Shown here piece after piece: positions 8,601 through 19,500 of a stretch of DNA of 64,000 nt. The notes below the pieces were generated by a model. The model saw only the letters and a list, made by a program, of their open reading frames with translations, had not been told where the DNA came from and did not search any database. The number at the start of each line of letters is the position of its first letter. The first letter of the stretch is position 1. The stretch is from the NCBI RefSeq assembly GCF_011044495.1, contig NZ_CP049143.1, positions 5,890,001 to 5,954,000 on the forward strand, written 5' to 3'. The position numbers and the translations under genes were made by a program. This stretch comes from Roseimicrobium sp. ORNL1 (GTDB lineage Bacteria; Verrucomicrobiota; Verrucomicrobiia; Verrucomicrobiales; Verrucomicrobiaceae).

Positions 8601-10504
8601 GGCGGATTCCACTCGGCGGGAGTCACCGCCCCGTGCCCCGGAAAGGAACCATTGTATATATCATCCGTTTCGATGCCGGTCCCCTTTCGCGTTTGTATGA
8701 ATCTCTCTTCTGTGTAGGTCTTGCCGTCCCGGGGAGTGTTTTCATACTGCCATCTATAGTCGCCGGCACGATTGGTCCCTGTTTCTGGCTGCAGATTCTG
8801 CAGCTCACTTGGCTTTTTGGCCAGCATCGCATCATAGAGATTGGTGGTGCGAATGTAGTCGAAAATACTCACCAGGACCTGCCGGGAATCGTTGTCGCCA
8901 TACTTGGTATGGAAAGATTGCCCATTTCCGCTGGCACCCGCAGGGAATACCTTCGTCATCAGCGCGTCCAGGTATCTCATCAGTGCATCGTTTCGCCGGA
9001 GCTTGATATCCACAGTAGCGCTGTGTGCCAGGCTCCGCCGGAAGTAGTAGCTATTCTCCTCTCCCGTACCTGTCTTGGAGATCGTCGAGCAAAAGGCGAT
9101 CATGTTGTCAAAGCCTGTGCGGTAGCTCCTGCCTTTGCTCTCATCCGCTACGGGCCACATGGCCACCTTCGGCACGCCCAGGAAATTCACATCAGAGCCC
9201 CGGCTGTGCGCCGTCAGGAAAAAGCGCGTCCGCTCCAGGCTGGCGCTATCCAGGAGCTTCACGCCGTCCACGTTGAAGTCATTCTCCACCCGCTTTCCAC
9301 CGGTAGCGGTCTCACTGAAAATCAACTCATCGAGTGAAGCAAAGAGACGCTCCTTCCGCGCTGCAAGCACGTCCACCGTGGTGGCTTGATCCTCTCCGAA
9401 ACTCTCCGGCCCGAAGGGCACTGTGCCGCACCGCGATCCTCCACGATTAATCTTGGGGATGATCTCATAGATGCGCTCCTTGATGTTCCGGATCTGGGCG
9501 GTATTCGCCCCCTGGGCCATGATGTCCAGATTTACCTTGGGATAGAAAATGGTGCTGAGGGCCACTGTAGCGGGATGACCGGGAAACCGCTGGTACTCGT
9601 TCATCGCAGGCGGATACTCGGCATAGCGCCATTCACGCTCATGCAGAAAGGTCGGCACCCCCCAGTCTGTGGGCTCGGACGCAGTGTTGATATTGACCTT
9701 GCACGTCTCATCGTCCGTCCAGAAGGCCAGCCGCCCCACAATGGGATTCTCTGACGTCGGCATCGATCCCCCAGCGGGCGTAAACTTGTTCGAAGCATCG
9801 AGATGGCCGAGCGTTCCATCCTTCAGCACGTACAGCCACTGCACGGGCATGGGCAGACGTAGCGCATTTGCATCCGCGGAATCATCCGGAGTAACCACCC
9901 CCGACAACTCCGTTCCTGCATAGGTCTTCTTCCCATAAGAAAACCCCTCAATCGCCGCATTTCCCTTTGCTCCCTGATCCTGGAAAGCTCGTGGATCCAC
10001 AATCGGAAAAAAGGTTTCCGTGCTTCCGTCACCGCTGCGGCTGGGCCGTACCACGGGCTCGTTGAGATCCACATAGCGGGCGAAATTTTGCTCACTGTTC
10101 CAGTCATCCGGCGGAGAGGAGTTGACCATGCGTAGCTCAGCGCTGGCTCCATTTCCCTTCACCACCATTTCTGAATCAGAATAGAGTTTGTACCCTGTAA
10201 TGAATGCTCCACTGGCATTGTATTTCCGGGCCGCTCCGGGCTGTGTCGCGTGGAAAGTTCGGCTGTTCCCCTCCTGCCGCGATGCGCCCTGAAGTTGGCC
10301 AATGACGATATCGGTGGCCGTATCTGCCAGTAAACGCGCCCGTTGACCCGCGCTGTAGGCTTTCGAGCTTTTGTTATCCGTTGATGTCACGGATAGCAGC
10401 CCCAATACCAGCACCGTAGCCAGAGTCAGCATGGCTACCACCATGATAAGCGCCATTCCCTTGTTGTGTCGCAACCGGTTTGATGAGGTCGATCGAGTGT
10501 TCAT
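5654..10504 (-). CDS. Verru_Chthon cassette protein A (giant GspK/PilX-like protein)
   Basis: 1616 residues from the ATG at 10504 (MNTRSTSSN). This start is preferred because an upstream in-frame ATG at 10648 would overlap the end of the giant repeat gene. Residues about 16-36, GMALIMVVAMLTLATVLVLG, form one membrane helix that lacks the pilin Glu5, as in GspK and PilX proteins. The body is a very large extracytoplasmic region rich in Asn, Gly, Ser and Thr, several times longer than a normal GspK (about 330 aa). It lies 37 bases after the giant PEP-CTERM gene and starts the A-B-C-D set, so co-transcription is likely. A role at the tip of a pseudopilus is inferred. Confidence 0.88.
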   Translation of the reverse strand: MNTRSTSSNRLRHNKGMALIMVVAMLTLATVLVLGLLSVTSTDNKSSKAYSAGQRARLLADTATDIVIGQLQGASRQEGNSRTFHATQPGAARKYNASGAFITGYKLYSDSEMVVKGNGASAELRMVNSSPPDDWNSEQNFARYVDLNEPVVRPSRSGDGSTETFFPIVDPRAFQDQGAKGNAAIEGFSYGKKTYAGTELSGVVTPDDSADANALRLPMPVQWLYVLKDGTLGHLDASNKFTPAGGSMPTSENPIVGRLAFWTDDETCKVNINTASEPTDWGVPTFLHEREWRYAEYPPAMNEYQRFPGHPATVALSTIFYPKVNLDIMAQGANTAQIRNIKERIYEIIPKINRGGSRCGTVPFGPESFGEDQATTVDVLAARKERLFASLDELIFSETATGGKRVENDFNVDGVKLLDSASLERTRFFLTAHSRGSDVNFLGVPKVAMWPVADESKGRSYRTGFDNMIAFCSTISKTGTGEENSYYFRRSLAHSATVDIKLRRNDALMRYLDALMTKVFPAGASGNGQSFHTKYGDNDSRQVLVSIFDYIRTTNLYDAMLAKKPSELQNLQPETGTNRAGDYRWQYENTPRDGKTYTEERFIQTRKGTGIETDDIYNGSFPGHGAVTPAEWNPPGSNITYRGQGRFPTISEVALHFICTGDGNNDEGSYRIPTKNQDGTWVKPPFEPTNENVISGGKTAKKYQVGAMRSGGSGVDPSLNYTGDDWARDSMPDRFLGQQKAVWYSNYPPYPGDPNGRGSIDTRSPQLYGTDRTAALDSPRHPSNHPGYKPENWNATLQRGVPLKQGEKRIQACIHLESFVSALGWTKVHPEFTYVVDGNYINQIQVENSTGSFVSLFSTTADVVAKSRSNVFDGQSSHPVGGVGNFRSFAVGKQVKGVNSMPDDPSYDTTASDLAHSKLDNMDLVSNFVTVSGPQLKFRFPAGHFTIKIYDTHDWKRAQPVQEIQVKFPEGTHAAPVPELVTYTSLKDTWESSGTTYTQRITDATRWWAFNYAGAMNRYRGNWVTGSVTMTPRTEYLTSSHANYNELLRSSGRLRLYDQTSNSGNGSAGDARYFPQTYSFIWGYDPNSSNYKGINPRARDPRLTDNGWGTDVIRSVMPRHGDYRILAGRKLVTEDFWVPSPLWSDVNAPFAHSLSAHNASAEPGFHRGGSTYGSSSNEFRLVQGANYNTAYIPDSILNAESTKNANAYGDFDNGVGTSRDGAYINKPDEGNLSQLQKNYGGKQVNIRNAYFVDSQYQAAATESFFTPNRMVTSPVMFGSLPTGVWGSRAAGGTVHPNAAAIGVPWRTLLFRPHVKYPSVANSLNSHPGSPLHASAAGATPADHYLLELFRMPVVEPYAISDPFSTAGKINLNFQMVPFTHIKRATALHALMKGEVMRTVPKADASIYKSWRTTSSTDWDAYKMYSESEGTAKYWHRRIDVEKTLKQFDERFDFNAAKGGANGLFRTASQICEVHLIPSRTNAAGESTLLPETITASNREQVMAKFWEANSMTGDNLREAPYSNLYARLTTQSNVFKVYVRAQTITKARSGDPTMFDPKKDSVTSAYRGSAIIERYIDAKDAAHPLPDYAAANDPFTPHPLTDYFRFRVVETKRFSP

Positions 10505-10541
10505 GGATATGCACGTTTGGTTGATGTTGCGTTCCACGCCC

Positions 10542-13500
10542 TCAGCACACGGTGCCGCAGCCCCTTCCTCGTGGCCTCCGACGGCGCAGTACCATGGCGC
10601 CACAAGCAACGAGCAGCAGGACACAGCGACCGGGTTCCGGCACGACACCTGCGGTCACCACAAGAATGCCGTCACTCAGGAAAAGACTCGTATCCCAAAC
10701 AAGGTTGTCCTTGAGAGTGGGAAGAAGCAGGTCATATCCAGCCTCGCCACCAAACCGAATCCCACCCACATTGAACCCTCCAGAATTGAGGGACAACCAA
10801 TCAAGCAGGTTGAAGACATCCCCCGCCGCCGCATAGTTCAGAACATAGTCGAGGTCGACCACTTCAATAGTCGCTCCGGCGTTGAGATTGAGTTGCCCCT
10901 TGATCTCAAGATGATCGTAAAAGTCTGGAGGCATGGCGTCCTCCAGGACGCTGTTACCAATCAGCGAGGCCAGCGCCGCAGAGTATCCCGGGTCATCCAT
11001 GCTGGTGAGCGCATCTGAGACTCCCAGATCGAAGTAGGTGTACGCAGAGGCCACCTGAAGTCGCAGGGTTCCTCCGGTCTGCACCGTGAGATTGCCATCG
11101 ACGAACAACGTCCCCACTGCCAGCCCTCCCTGGTCACCAGGAGCCAGGATGCCGCCCGCATTCACGAAGTGCGTGGTGGCGGCACTACCTTGCACCAGGC
11201 CCGTACCCGACAGCGTGCCACCACTTTGCACAATGGTGGCGCCCGTGCCGGTACGTCCCATCGTTTCTGCCGTCTCGCGGGTTCCATCACCGAACTGACC
11301 CACCTGTAGGTTACCTCCGGCCACCGTGGTGGTGCCAGTGTAGGTGTTGAGCTGATTCAGGATGGCAGTGGCTGCTCCATCCTTGATCAGATGTAGGGCG
11401 CCGTCGGGCTCCGCCTCATCACCGAAGTAGTCAGGAGTTTCACCATCGCGGAACATCACGTCCCAGGTGTTGTCATTTCCATCTTCCGTGATGGTCAGGA
11501 AACCATCTTCCTTGGCTGCGTTTTCGATGGTCATGGTCGAGTTTGCCGCGCCTGTGGCATTCTCATCCCAGCTTCCCGTGCCACCATTCTGTATCAATCT
11601 CCCGATCGTGACCGACTTTCCTCCCGCCTGAAGCGTCGAGTTGTAGTACATGTTCACATCATTCTCCGCGGTGAGCGCCAGGTCATTGGCGAGGCGTACA
11701 ACGGTGCGCTCAAAGACGTCTGGCGTAGCGACGTTGTTATTGTCGCCCGCAATACGCAGTTCGCCCTTCCAGCCGCTGTTATCGCCGCCAAGCACGAAGT
11801 ATCCGTACATCGGAGCGAACTGCCCGGTGGAGAGCTGGTCATTAAGCCGGACATCGATGAACGCCCTCTCGCCCGATCCCGACCCACTGATGTTCCCATT
11901 CAGGAATACATAATTGTGCTGTGTGCGACCTGTGATATCCGGATTGACGGGATTGCCCCCGTACAATTGGACGTAGAGTCCCGCGTCTGCCGTACTGCTC
12001 CGGCTGTTGATATGAATGTCTCCATGATAGGTGGCCGAGCTGTCGTCGGTGTAGAGGTAGGACCGCAGGAAGTTGTTGGCGGTGGTCGTGCTCAGCGTCC
12101 CGTGAACTTCGATGTTCTGATACAGGTGCAGGTCCTCCGTCTCAGAAGTGAGGTCCGTGTTGTTGTTGGCACTGCGCTGCGCCAGCGCCAGAACCCTGTC
12201 ACCAAGATTTGTCGCAGTATAGGTGCGGTCACCCAGGTAAATAGTATCGCCAACCCCAGCCACATCCCCGTAGCCATACAGCAGGAGCGAGCCTCGTCTC
12301 AGCTCGATGGTCCCTTCAAAACCCGCACTGGTCTCACGCAATTCCAACGTGCCCGTTCCGGTCTTGATTAGAGTACTGTTCGCATCTCCAAGGAGTTGCC
12401 CGCCATATCCACTGTTCACGCCGAACTGAATGGTACCGGACGTTCCCGTGTTGCCCACATCCACGCCGTTATTCTGGGTGTGTATAACCAGTGATCCATT
12501 GATCAGTACGTTGCCCGCAATCTCCACGGACCTCCCCGTATCATTGTACATGTAGGTGGTGTCCGCATCAGACTCTCCGAAGGTGAACCACTCCAGCAGC
12601 CGCACCTGTCCGTCGAAGTTGGTGTTCGAACTGCGCTGGAACTGGAAGCGCACCTCCGAGTTGTTCAAGATACGGACCCCGTCGTCGAAGCCCTCATGTG
12701 TACCAAACGGCCAGATGTACTGATCATCCTGCGGCTGGCCGCGAAGCTCAACGATCGTCTTGACCGCGCCATCACCAATGGTGGTGAGGCCGCTATAGGT
12801 GTTTCTCAAGCCGCCGTAGTTTGCGGTCGAAAAGCTGGTGGCCGCGTAATCGGTACCCAACTGGAACGTCCCAGCACCTTTGATCGTCAGATCCCCCGAC
12901 AGAGGATTGTTGGTCATCGAGGCATCGCCGGACGCTGGCACATAATCGGAAATGGCGTTTGCTTCCGACGAGATAAGCCCATTGTAGGAAATCTTGCCGT
13001 TGGATGTGAATTCAAAGGTGCCGCCGTTGCCACCCAGGGTAATGCCGCGATTTCCATCCAAAACCTCCGTGCCGGTGCCCGTATAGCGGATGGTACCGTC
13101 ATTCAGGTACAGGCTGTCGCTGACAGCGGTGCCAGGCGCCACACCCAGCATGGAGAGCTGGCCAATGGAGACCTTGGCACCTCCTACGATGGCCGTCTTC
13201 CCCGTGTAGGTGTTCGCACCGGCAAGAGTTGTTACCCCTGGCCCGCTGAACACCACGTTCTGCGCGCCGAGAATATTCCCCGCGACGGTGACTTCACCGC
13301 TCGCATAATTGTGGAAGATAAGATCCACCAACGAGCTTGAGGTAGTGATACTCACGCCAGCAGCGATGGCCGCCCCACCTGTGTAGTTGCTAGTGAACAA
13401 AACGCCCCCGTCCTGCAGGGTCAGCGCACCACTGCCGATGGTGGCATTTGCGGTATTGAAGCGTACACTCGCGGTGATGCCCGCAATGGTGCTGATCGCC

Positions 13501-16500
13501 TGGACGTCCGTATGCAACCCAGCGCCGAAGGTGTTTACCTCACCAGCGGAGTGGGCGTAAGCAACCAAATTCCCCGCGCCATCAGTGGCAGCCCATCCAT
13601 CGGCGCGAAGTGCCTGGCTCGTGGAACTCCCGAACGTAGCGTAGGAACCAATACGACTGCCGGCAGCAATGCCCGAGGCGAGTATGGAGCCACCATTCAC
13701 TTCCTGGAAATGGACCGTGCCCATGGTGCTGCGGGAAATGGTGGAGGTGAGTTGAATCGTTCCCGCATCCGTCACCATGATGGTAGAACCCCCGGCAGCC
13801 ACATTGGCAGCTCCGAGTTGCTCCGTGAAAGCAGCATCACCAACCATTACCAATGCGCCGCCGCCCAGGCGGAGTTGCGCATTCTGACCAACTCGGCGAT
13901 TCAAATTGGCTGCGTAGTTGCCGAGCACAAGCCGGCCAGCCACCATGTTGACACTTTCCACGGTGCTTCCACCTGCGGAGGATCCCAGGAGATTTACCAC
14001 GCCGCCGCCCACCTTCGTGATCGAGGACTTCACTCCACTGCCGCCATCCACCAGGTTGAACGCCACGTTGGTGATACCACCCTCCCTCTGGAAGAGTCTC
14101 AGGTCACGGTTGTAGGTGCCTGACGCAGCCGCTTCAAACGTGATGCTACCCGTGCCGAGGCCGAACGTGACGGTGCCGCTGCTCTGCACGCCACCCAGGG
14201 TCGAATTGCCCGTGCGGTTCCCCAGATCGTTTTCAAGTCCAACGCCAAAGCTGGAGATATTGAAAACCTGTCCGTCCTTGGTGAGGAAGAGGGCAAGGTT
14301 CTGGTTCGTGACCGTGGCCGAGGACACATCCCCCCCCATGTGATACCCGCTCATCAGATTGGCAGGATTCATGTTCTGCGCTGCGGTGTCCGTCCAGAAA
14401 TTGCCATCACCATGGTAGTAGAGGTACCCCTGCTCGTGGTTGATGCGGCCCACGGCATCCCATTGGTTATCCACCCAGACCGCGAGCTCATTGTTGCTGC
14501 GGAATGTGGAGGTGCTGTAGGTGGACGTGGCAGACCCGGCGATTTCGAAGCGCAGGATCTGGTTTTGGTTCAACTCCGTGACCTTCTCTCCGAAAGCGCC
14601 AGTGGCTGTGTCCTTGAACGAACCCTTCAGCCACAGCGTGCCGTCCGACGTACCCACCGTACTCACCATCTGGGCCGCGGTGCCGTTGGCTCCAAGGATC
14701 TGGTAGGATGGATCACCATAGATATTCCCGTAGATGATGCCAATGCTGGAGGTGGACCGCACGATGTTGCGATTGATTGTGGTCCCCACCAGGCCGGCCT
14801 GACCAGTGATGTCGACATTGTCGATGATGATGTCCCCACCCCAGCCAGAGCCGCTCTCGATCACCAGCGCGTTGCGGTTGCCCGGATTGCCCTCGCCGAT
14901 GCGAATATCCACCCCGTTGATGGTGACCCCTTCCTGAACCACAAATCCTCCATTGCCCATCACATTCACGATTTCACTCTGTCCCAGCGCCTGCGCATGG
15001 CGCACGTACAGCAGGCCCTCCACCACATTGGTGGGTCCGGTGTAGCTATTGATGCCCCCCAGAATGAGCGAGCGTTCGCCGACCTTGGTCAGCCCGTTTG
15101 CATTGGTGATGCTACTGTTGATGTAGAGGTCGGAATTGGAGGTCTGGGCGCTGCCGTATCCCGTTTGACCCGTGTAGTTATGATGATGCCACACGGACCC
15201 AGCATTGATGATGGCCTCCTGGCCGTTGAAATCGAGTTCGCCGCCCAAGATGTACACTGTCTGGTTGATCACACTGGCTGTCTGCGCCGCGCCACTGCGC
15301 TCCACCACGCCCAGGTTCGCCACGTTCAGCACCCCACTGGAGATGGTCAGCGTGCTGCCCTCCCCGAGGTAGACCTGCATTCTCTCACCTGCACCACCGC
15401 TGGAAGTTCCGGTATAGTTCGTGACGGGAGCCAGATAGATGCTCAGCGAGTTCACGGTGAGGTCACCCTCGAGAGTCACAAAGTCGGTTTTCAAGTCTCC
15501 CGACAACGGGTTATCAAGCGAACTGGCCCGCCCGCGCAGCGCGACGTTGTCATCCGCATTGATGCCCTGTGCTTCCAACTGCACCCTTGTCACCGGCGCG
15601 TCATTGCTGTTGGCCACATTGACATATTCATTGTCAGCCAGAGGACGGATCACGTTGAGGCTTTGTCCCGTGAATGGGTCAGTCGCCGTATCTACAGTCA
15701 TCAAATACCGTGCCGCAGTCGACTCCCCATCGAGACTGCCGTTCGTGCTGGTGAGCAGATCGTGATAAGCGCCTCCGAAGACCCCCTTGAGAATGGAGCG
15801 GTTGGTGCCGTTGGATCCATTCCCACCATGAATCAGTTCGGTGGGAAGCTCCTTCACTGCAATCACGCCGACATCACTGAAGACACTCGTGCCAAAGCTT
15901 GAGTCGGCGAATTTTCCACCGTTTTCGTTCACGGTGAATTTCAAGACTGCACCCTGCTCACGACTGATCGAGTTGAAGATCAATCCGGAGAAGGTGGGCG
16001 AAGGCGTGCCTCCATTGGCGCCCGTGGCACGTGCGGTATACACCTGCACCCGTGCCATGCCATTCGCAATGGTCAGGTCCCCCAGAGTCTCGTATCCGGA
16101 ATGCACCGTGGACTGGCCCTGCATTCTCAGTCTGGAATAGCCGCTCATGGTGATCGGCGCAGCATCATTGATGCGGTCGCCAAAAGGATCACCCCCAGTG
16201 CTTTCGTTGAGCATGCCAAAGAAGGCATTTCTCGAAATCGTGATTCCCTGCACCCCTGTGATCTTGCCGGTCTCGTTATACAGCCAGTTCGTTCCCGAGC
16301 CGAGGATCAGATTCCCCGTCCAGTTGGGAGTGTTCCCAAAGAACCGGAGTTCACCACTGTTTCCGATGCGAATGATGTCGCCACTTCCCATCAAGTCGCC
16401 ACCGCCATTAAGCTGGATCGTGGCCCCATTGGAGATATTGAAAATTGAGTCCGTCTCAATCGTGAGCTGACCATTCAGCGTGTAAGTACGGGCAGTACCA

Positions 16501-19500
16501 CTTGTACGCAAGGCCCCGGCACCCAGGTACCCACTCCCATTGAAGGTAAACCATTCATTGGTCGTCCAGTTCGCTCCCATGGCCAGGTCGAGCGTGGCTC
16601 CATCATGAATGATCGTTCCATCCATGGCTGAATGATTGGTGCCCAGGAATAGGGCGAGAGCTGTCGGCGCCTGAATGCTCAAAATCCCCTCCTCAATGAG
16701 CATCAATCCAGAAAATGCCGAATTATCGACTGTGCCATCCAGCACGAGCGTGCCCCCACCCTTCTTGGTGAAGTCCCCGAAGAGCGGATTATCCAGGATG
16801 TTGGCCGTATATCCGTTGGTAGGATCAACCACATTGCCCTCGCCGGAGATGAGTCCGCTGTAGGTGAGCGTCGTACCGGCCGCCGTCTCAATCGCGCCAC
16901 CATCGCCACCCAGAACAATACCCCGGTTCGCATCCAACTCGAAGGATTCCGTCGTGCGCAGGGTGCCTCCATTGAGGTATAGGGTGCTGGCTGCTGCATT
17001 GCTTCCAAGATTTGCATCCTGGCTAATCTGGAGTGTCCCGCCCACGAGGTACGTGTTTCCCGTGTAGGTGTTCACTCCCGTCAACACTGTGGTCCCTGTG
17101 CCCGAGTGTACCAGGCTAACCGTATCGCCCAGGCTATTGTTTGTGATCACAGAGCCGATCGTGAAGTTGCCGGCGGTGTTGTAGTTGTGAATCAGCAACT
17201 CACTGCGGAAGACTCCGGGTGAAACCTCCCAATATTCTTCACTGGTCAGCTTGCCCCCCAAGATGCTCTTCCCATTCTCTCCCACATTGGTCGCCACCAG
17301 GATGGCGCCCCGCATCAACGTGAGCGTTGCGTCATCCGCAAGTGTGATGGTTCCGTCATTGGCCCCGTAGAAGCGCAGGCCTTGCACAGCACCGCTGGAC
17401 GTCATGGTCCCGGTATAGCCAAAGAGATTGGTATCGGTTGCCCAGCCCGTTTCGGCCGCCGTCTTCCCACTCCAGTCGGCAGCATTCTGCGTGGAGGTAT
17501 TGTACTGACCGGAGACGTCTGCTGACACAACGTTGTTCGGCACGGCCCCGCCGGAGCTCACGACAGCGAAGTCGTTTACCACTCCGTCCTGTTCCGAATA
17601 GACCGCCCACGGCAGAATCGTCTCCGTGGGAGTGCCGTTCAGCACCAGATTCACCGTGCCTCCGTTGGCAATCTTGGAGAATAACACCGTGCTGCCTTCC
17701 TGCCGGATGATATCTGTTCCCAGGGTGCCCAAGATCAGGTTGGTGGCAAAGCTGCTGCTCGATGCAGCGGCGCCAGTGACTCGAATCTCGGATCCGCCCG
17801 CGAGGAAACGAAGCTGCCCCGACAGGGTCTGCGAACGGGTAGCCGTCATGTTTGCATTGCCCAGATAGTTCAGCATGCCACCACCCATGGTGAGTTGTGC
17901 TGTGGACGCAGCGAAACGATTGGTACCCTGCTGGGTCTGCTGCCATTCCATGGTGCCTCCCATGATGTTCCACCTCTCTACTGAGGATGCGCCGTAGGAG
18001 TTGTCCACCAGTCGCGAGATCCCCTGCCCGATCTTCGTCACGCTGCTGTTCACGCTGGTGCCGTTGTCCAGGAGGCGCAAATTGTATTCAGACGTGCCTC
18101 CCGCACGCTGATAAAAGCGGAGATCGCGATCACCCCCGTGGTTTTCGAACACAATACGCGACTGTTCTGTGCCGGTGCTGTCGTTCGAGCCAAAGTATAC
18201 CGTCCCCGAAGTATTCTCCGAACCCAGGGTGATAGCCCCGTCCCGGTTCGCATTGTAGATGTAGATGTTAGGATTATTGAAAATCTGTCCGGAAGCCGTC
18301 AGCATGATGGCGCCATTGTAGGTCGCCGTACCGGATGTGACGGACGTTCCCGTCGCAGCTGGTCCACCCAAAGAGGTACGCGTGTAGTATTCGTTGATCA
18401 GATTTGCTATGGTATGCGTGCCGTTCGTATACCACGCCGCCACCGCAGCATCGGAGAAAAAGCCACCAGCGGACGCGGGATCATACATCACCCGGAGGAA
18501 GCCTGTGGTAACGTCGATCTGTCCTGCGGAATCCCACTGTTGGAAGACATTCACATTCTTCTCATTGTGCCCTCGCACCTGGAAGCGCATCAGGTGATTG
18601 CGGTCATATTGCACGCCTTCGATATCACCGCGGTTGTACACCGGAAGCCCCAGCGCTCCGTCCTTGGTGTCCTTGAACTGCCCGTAGAGATTCACGACCG
18701 TCGATCTGCCCGTGGAGGTGGTGTCATCCGTGGTAATCAGGCGACCAGCGTTGAAATAGTCACTGTCGACCGAGTACCACACCGGGTCGGTCGCATAGAT
18801 ATCCCCCAGGACGGAGAGCGTGGCATCATTGGCGCCGCTCATGTAGTACGTGTTGTTGAGCTGCGTGCCAGCTACATCCACACCATCAATGATGATATTA
18901 CCGCCCCACACGTTGTTCTTGGCGTCGTTCGAATAGAGAATCCACCGGGCATTGGTGGTCGTCTGGACGAGCAGGTCCGCACCCGAGGTATTCACGCCGC
19001 CTTGCAGATACAGACTGCCTTCCCCACTGAGCAGCACACGATCAGAGGATCCCAAAGAACGGTCATGCCGTAGCACGAGAATGGCCTCACTGACATAGGT
19101 GGTGCCGGAGTAGTCATTCCAAGTGTCAAAATACAGATTCCCGCGGCCAGTCTTCACCATCCCTGTGGCATTCGTAATATGCGTACGAATGAAGGCGCTG
19201 TTGCTCGCAATGTAGGAAGACCAGGTGCTGCTCGTGGAATCTGTATCGTGCCAGGAGGCGGCATTGTTGATGATGCCAACCTGCCCATTCATATCAATGA
19301 AACCACTGCCCCCACGGATCACCGGCTCGAGATTCGCAGTCGGCCCCTCGCCGAAGGTGGAGAAGGTAATCATACCGGAATTAATGGTGAGCGTGGCTCC
19401 GGGTGCGATGTAGACAGAATCCTGCCCCGTCGTGCGAAGGGTAGCGTCCGCGACACGCAGGGAGTTGATGGTGGTACTCGTGCCGACATTGGGAACATTC

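Noticed and set aside
6005-9337. A 1110-codon open frame antisense to cassette protein A
   Set aside because: It lies wholly opposite a gene with clear family features, its translation has no recognisable domain, and long antisense frames are expected from the codon bias of GC-rich genes.
14340-15902. Long plus-strand frames opposite the giant repeat gene
   Set aside because: Same cause: they mirror the repeat gene's codon pattern and carry no signal or domain.
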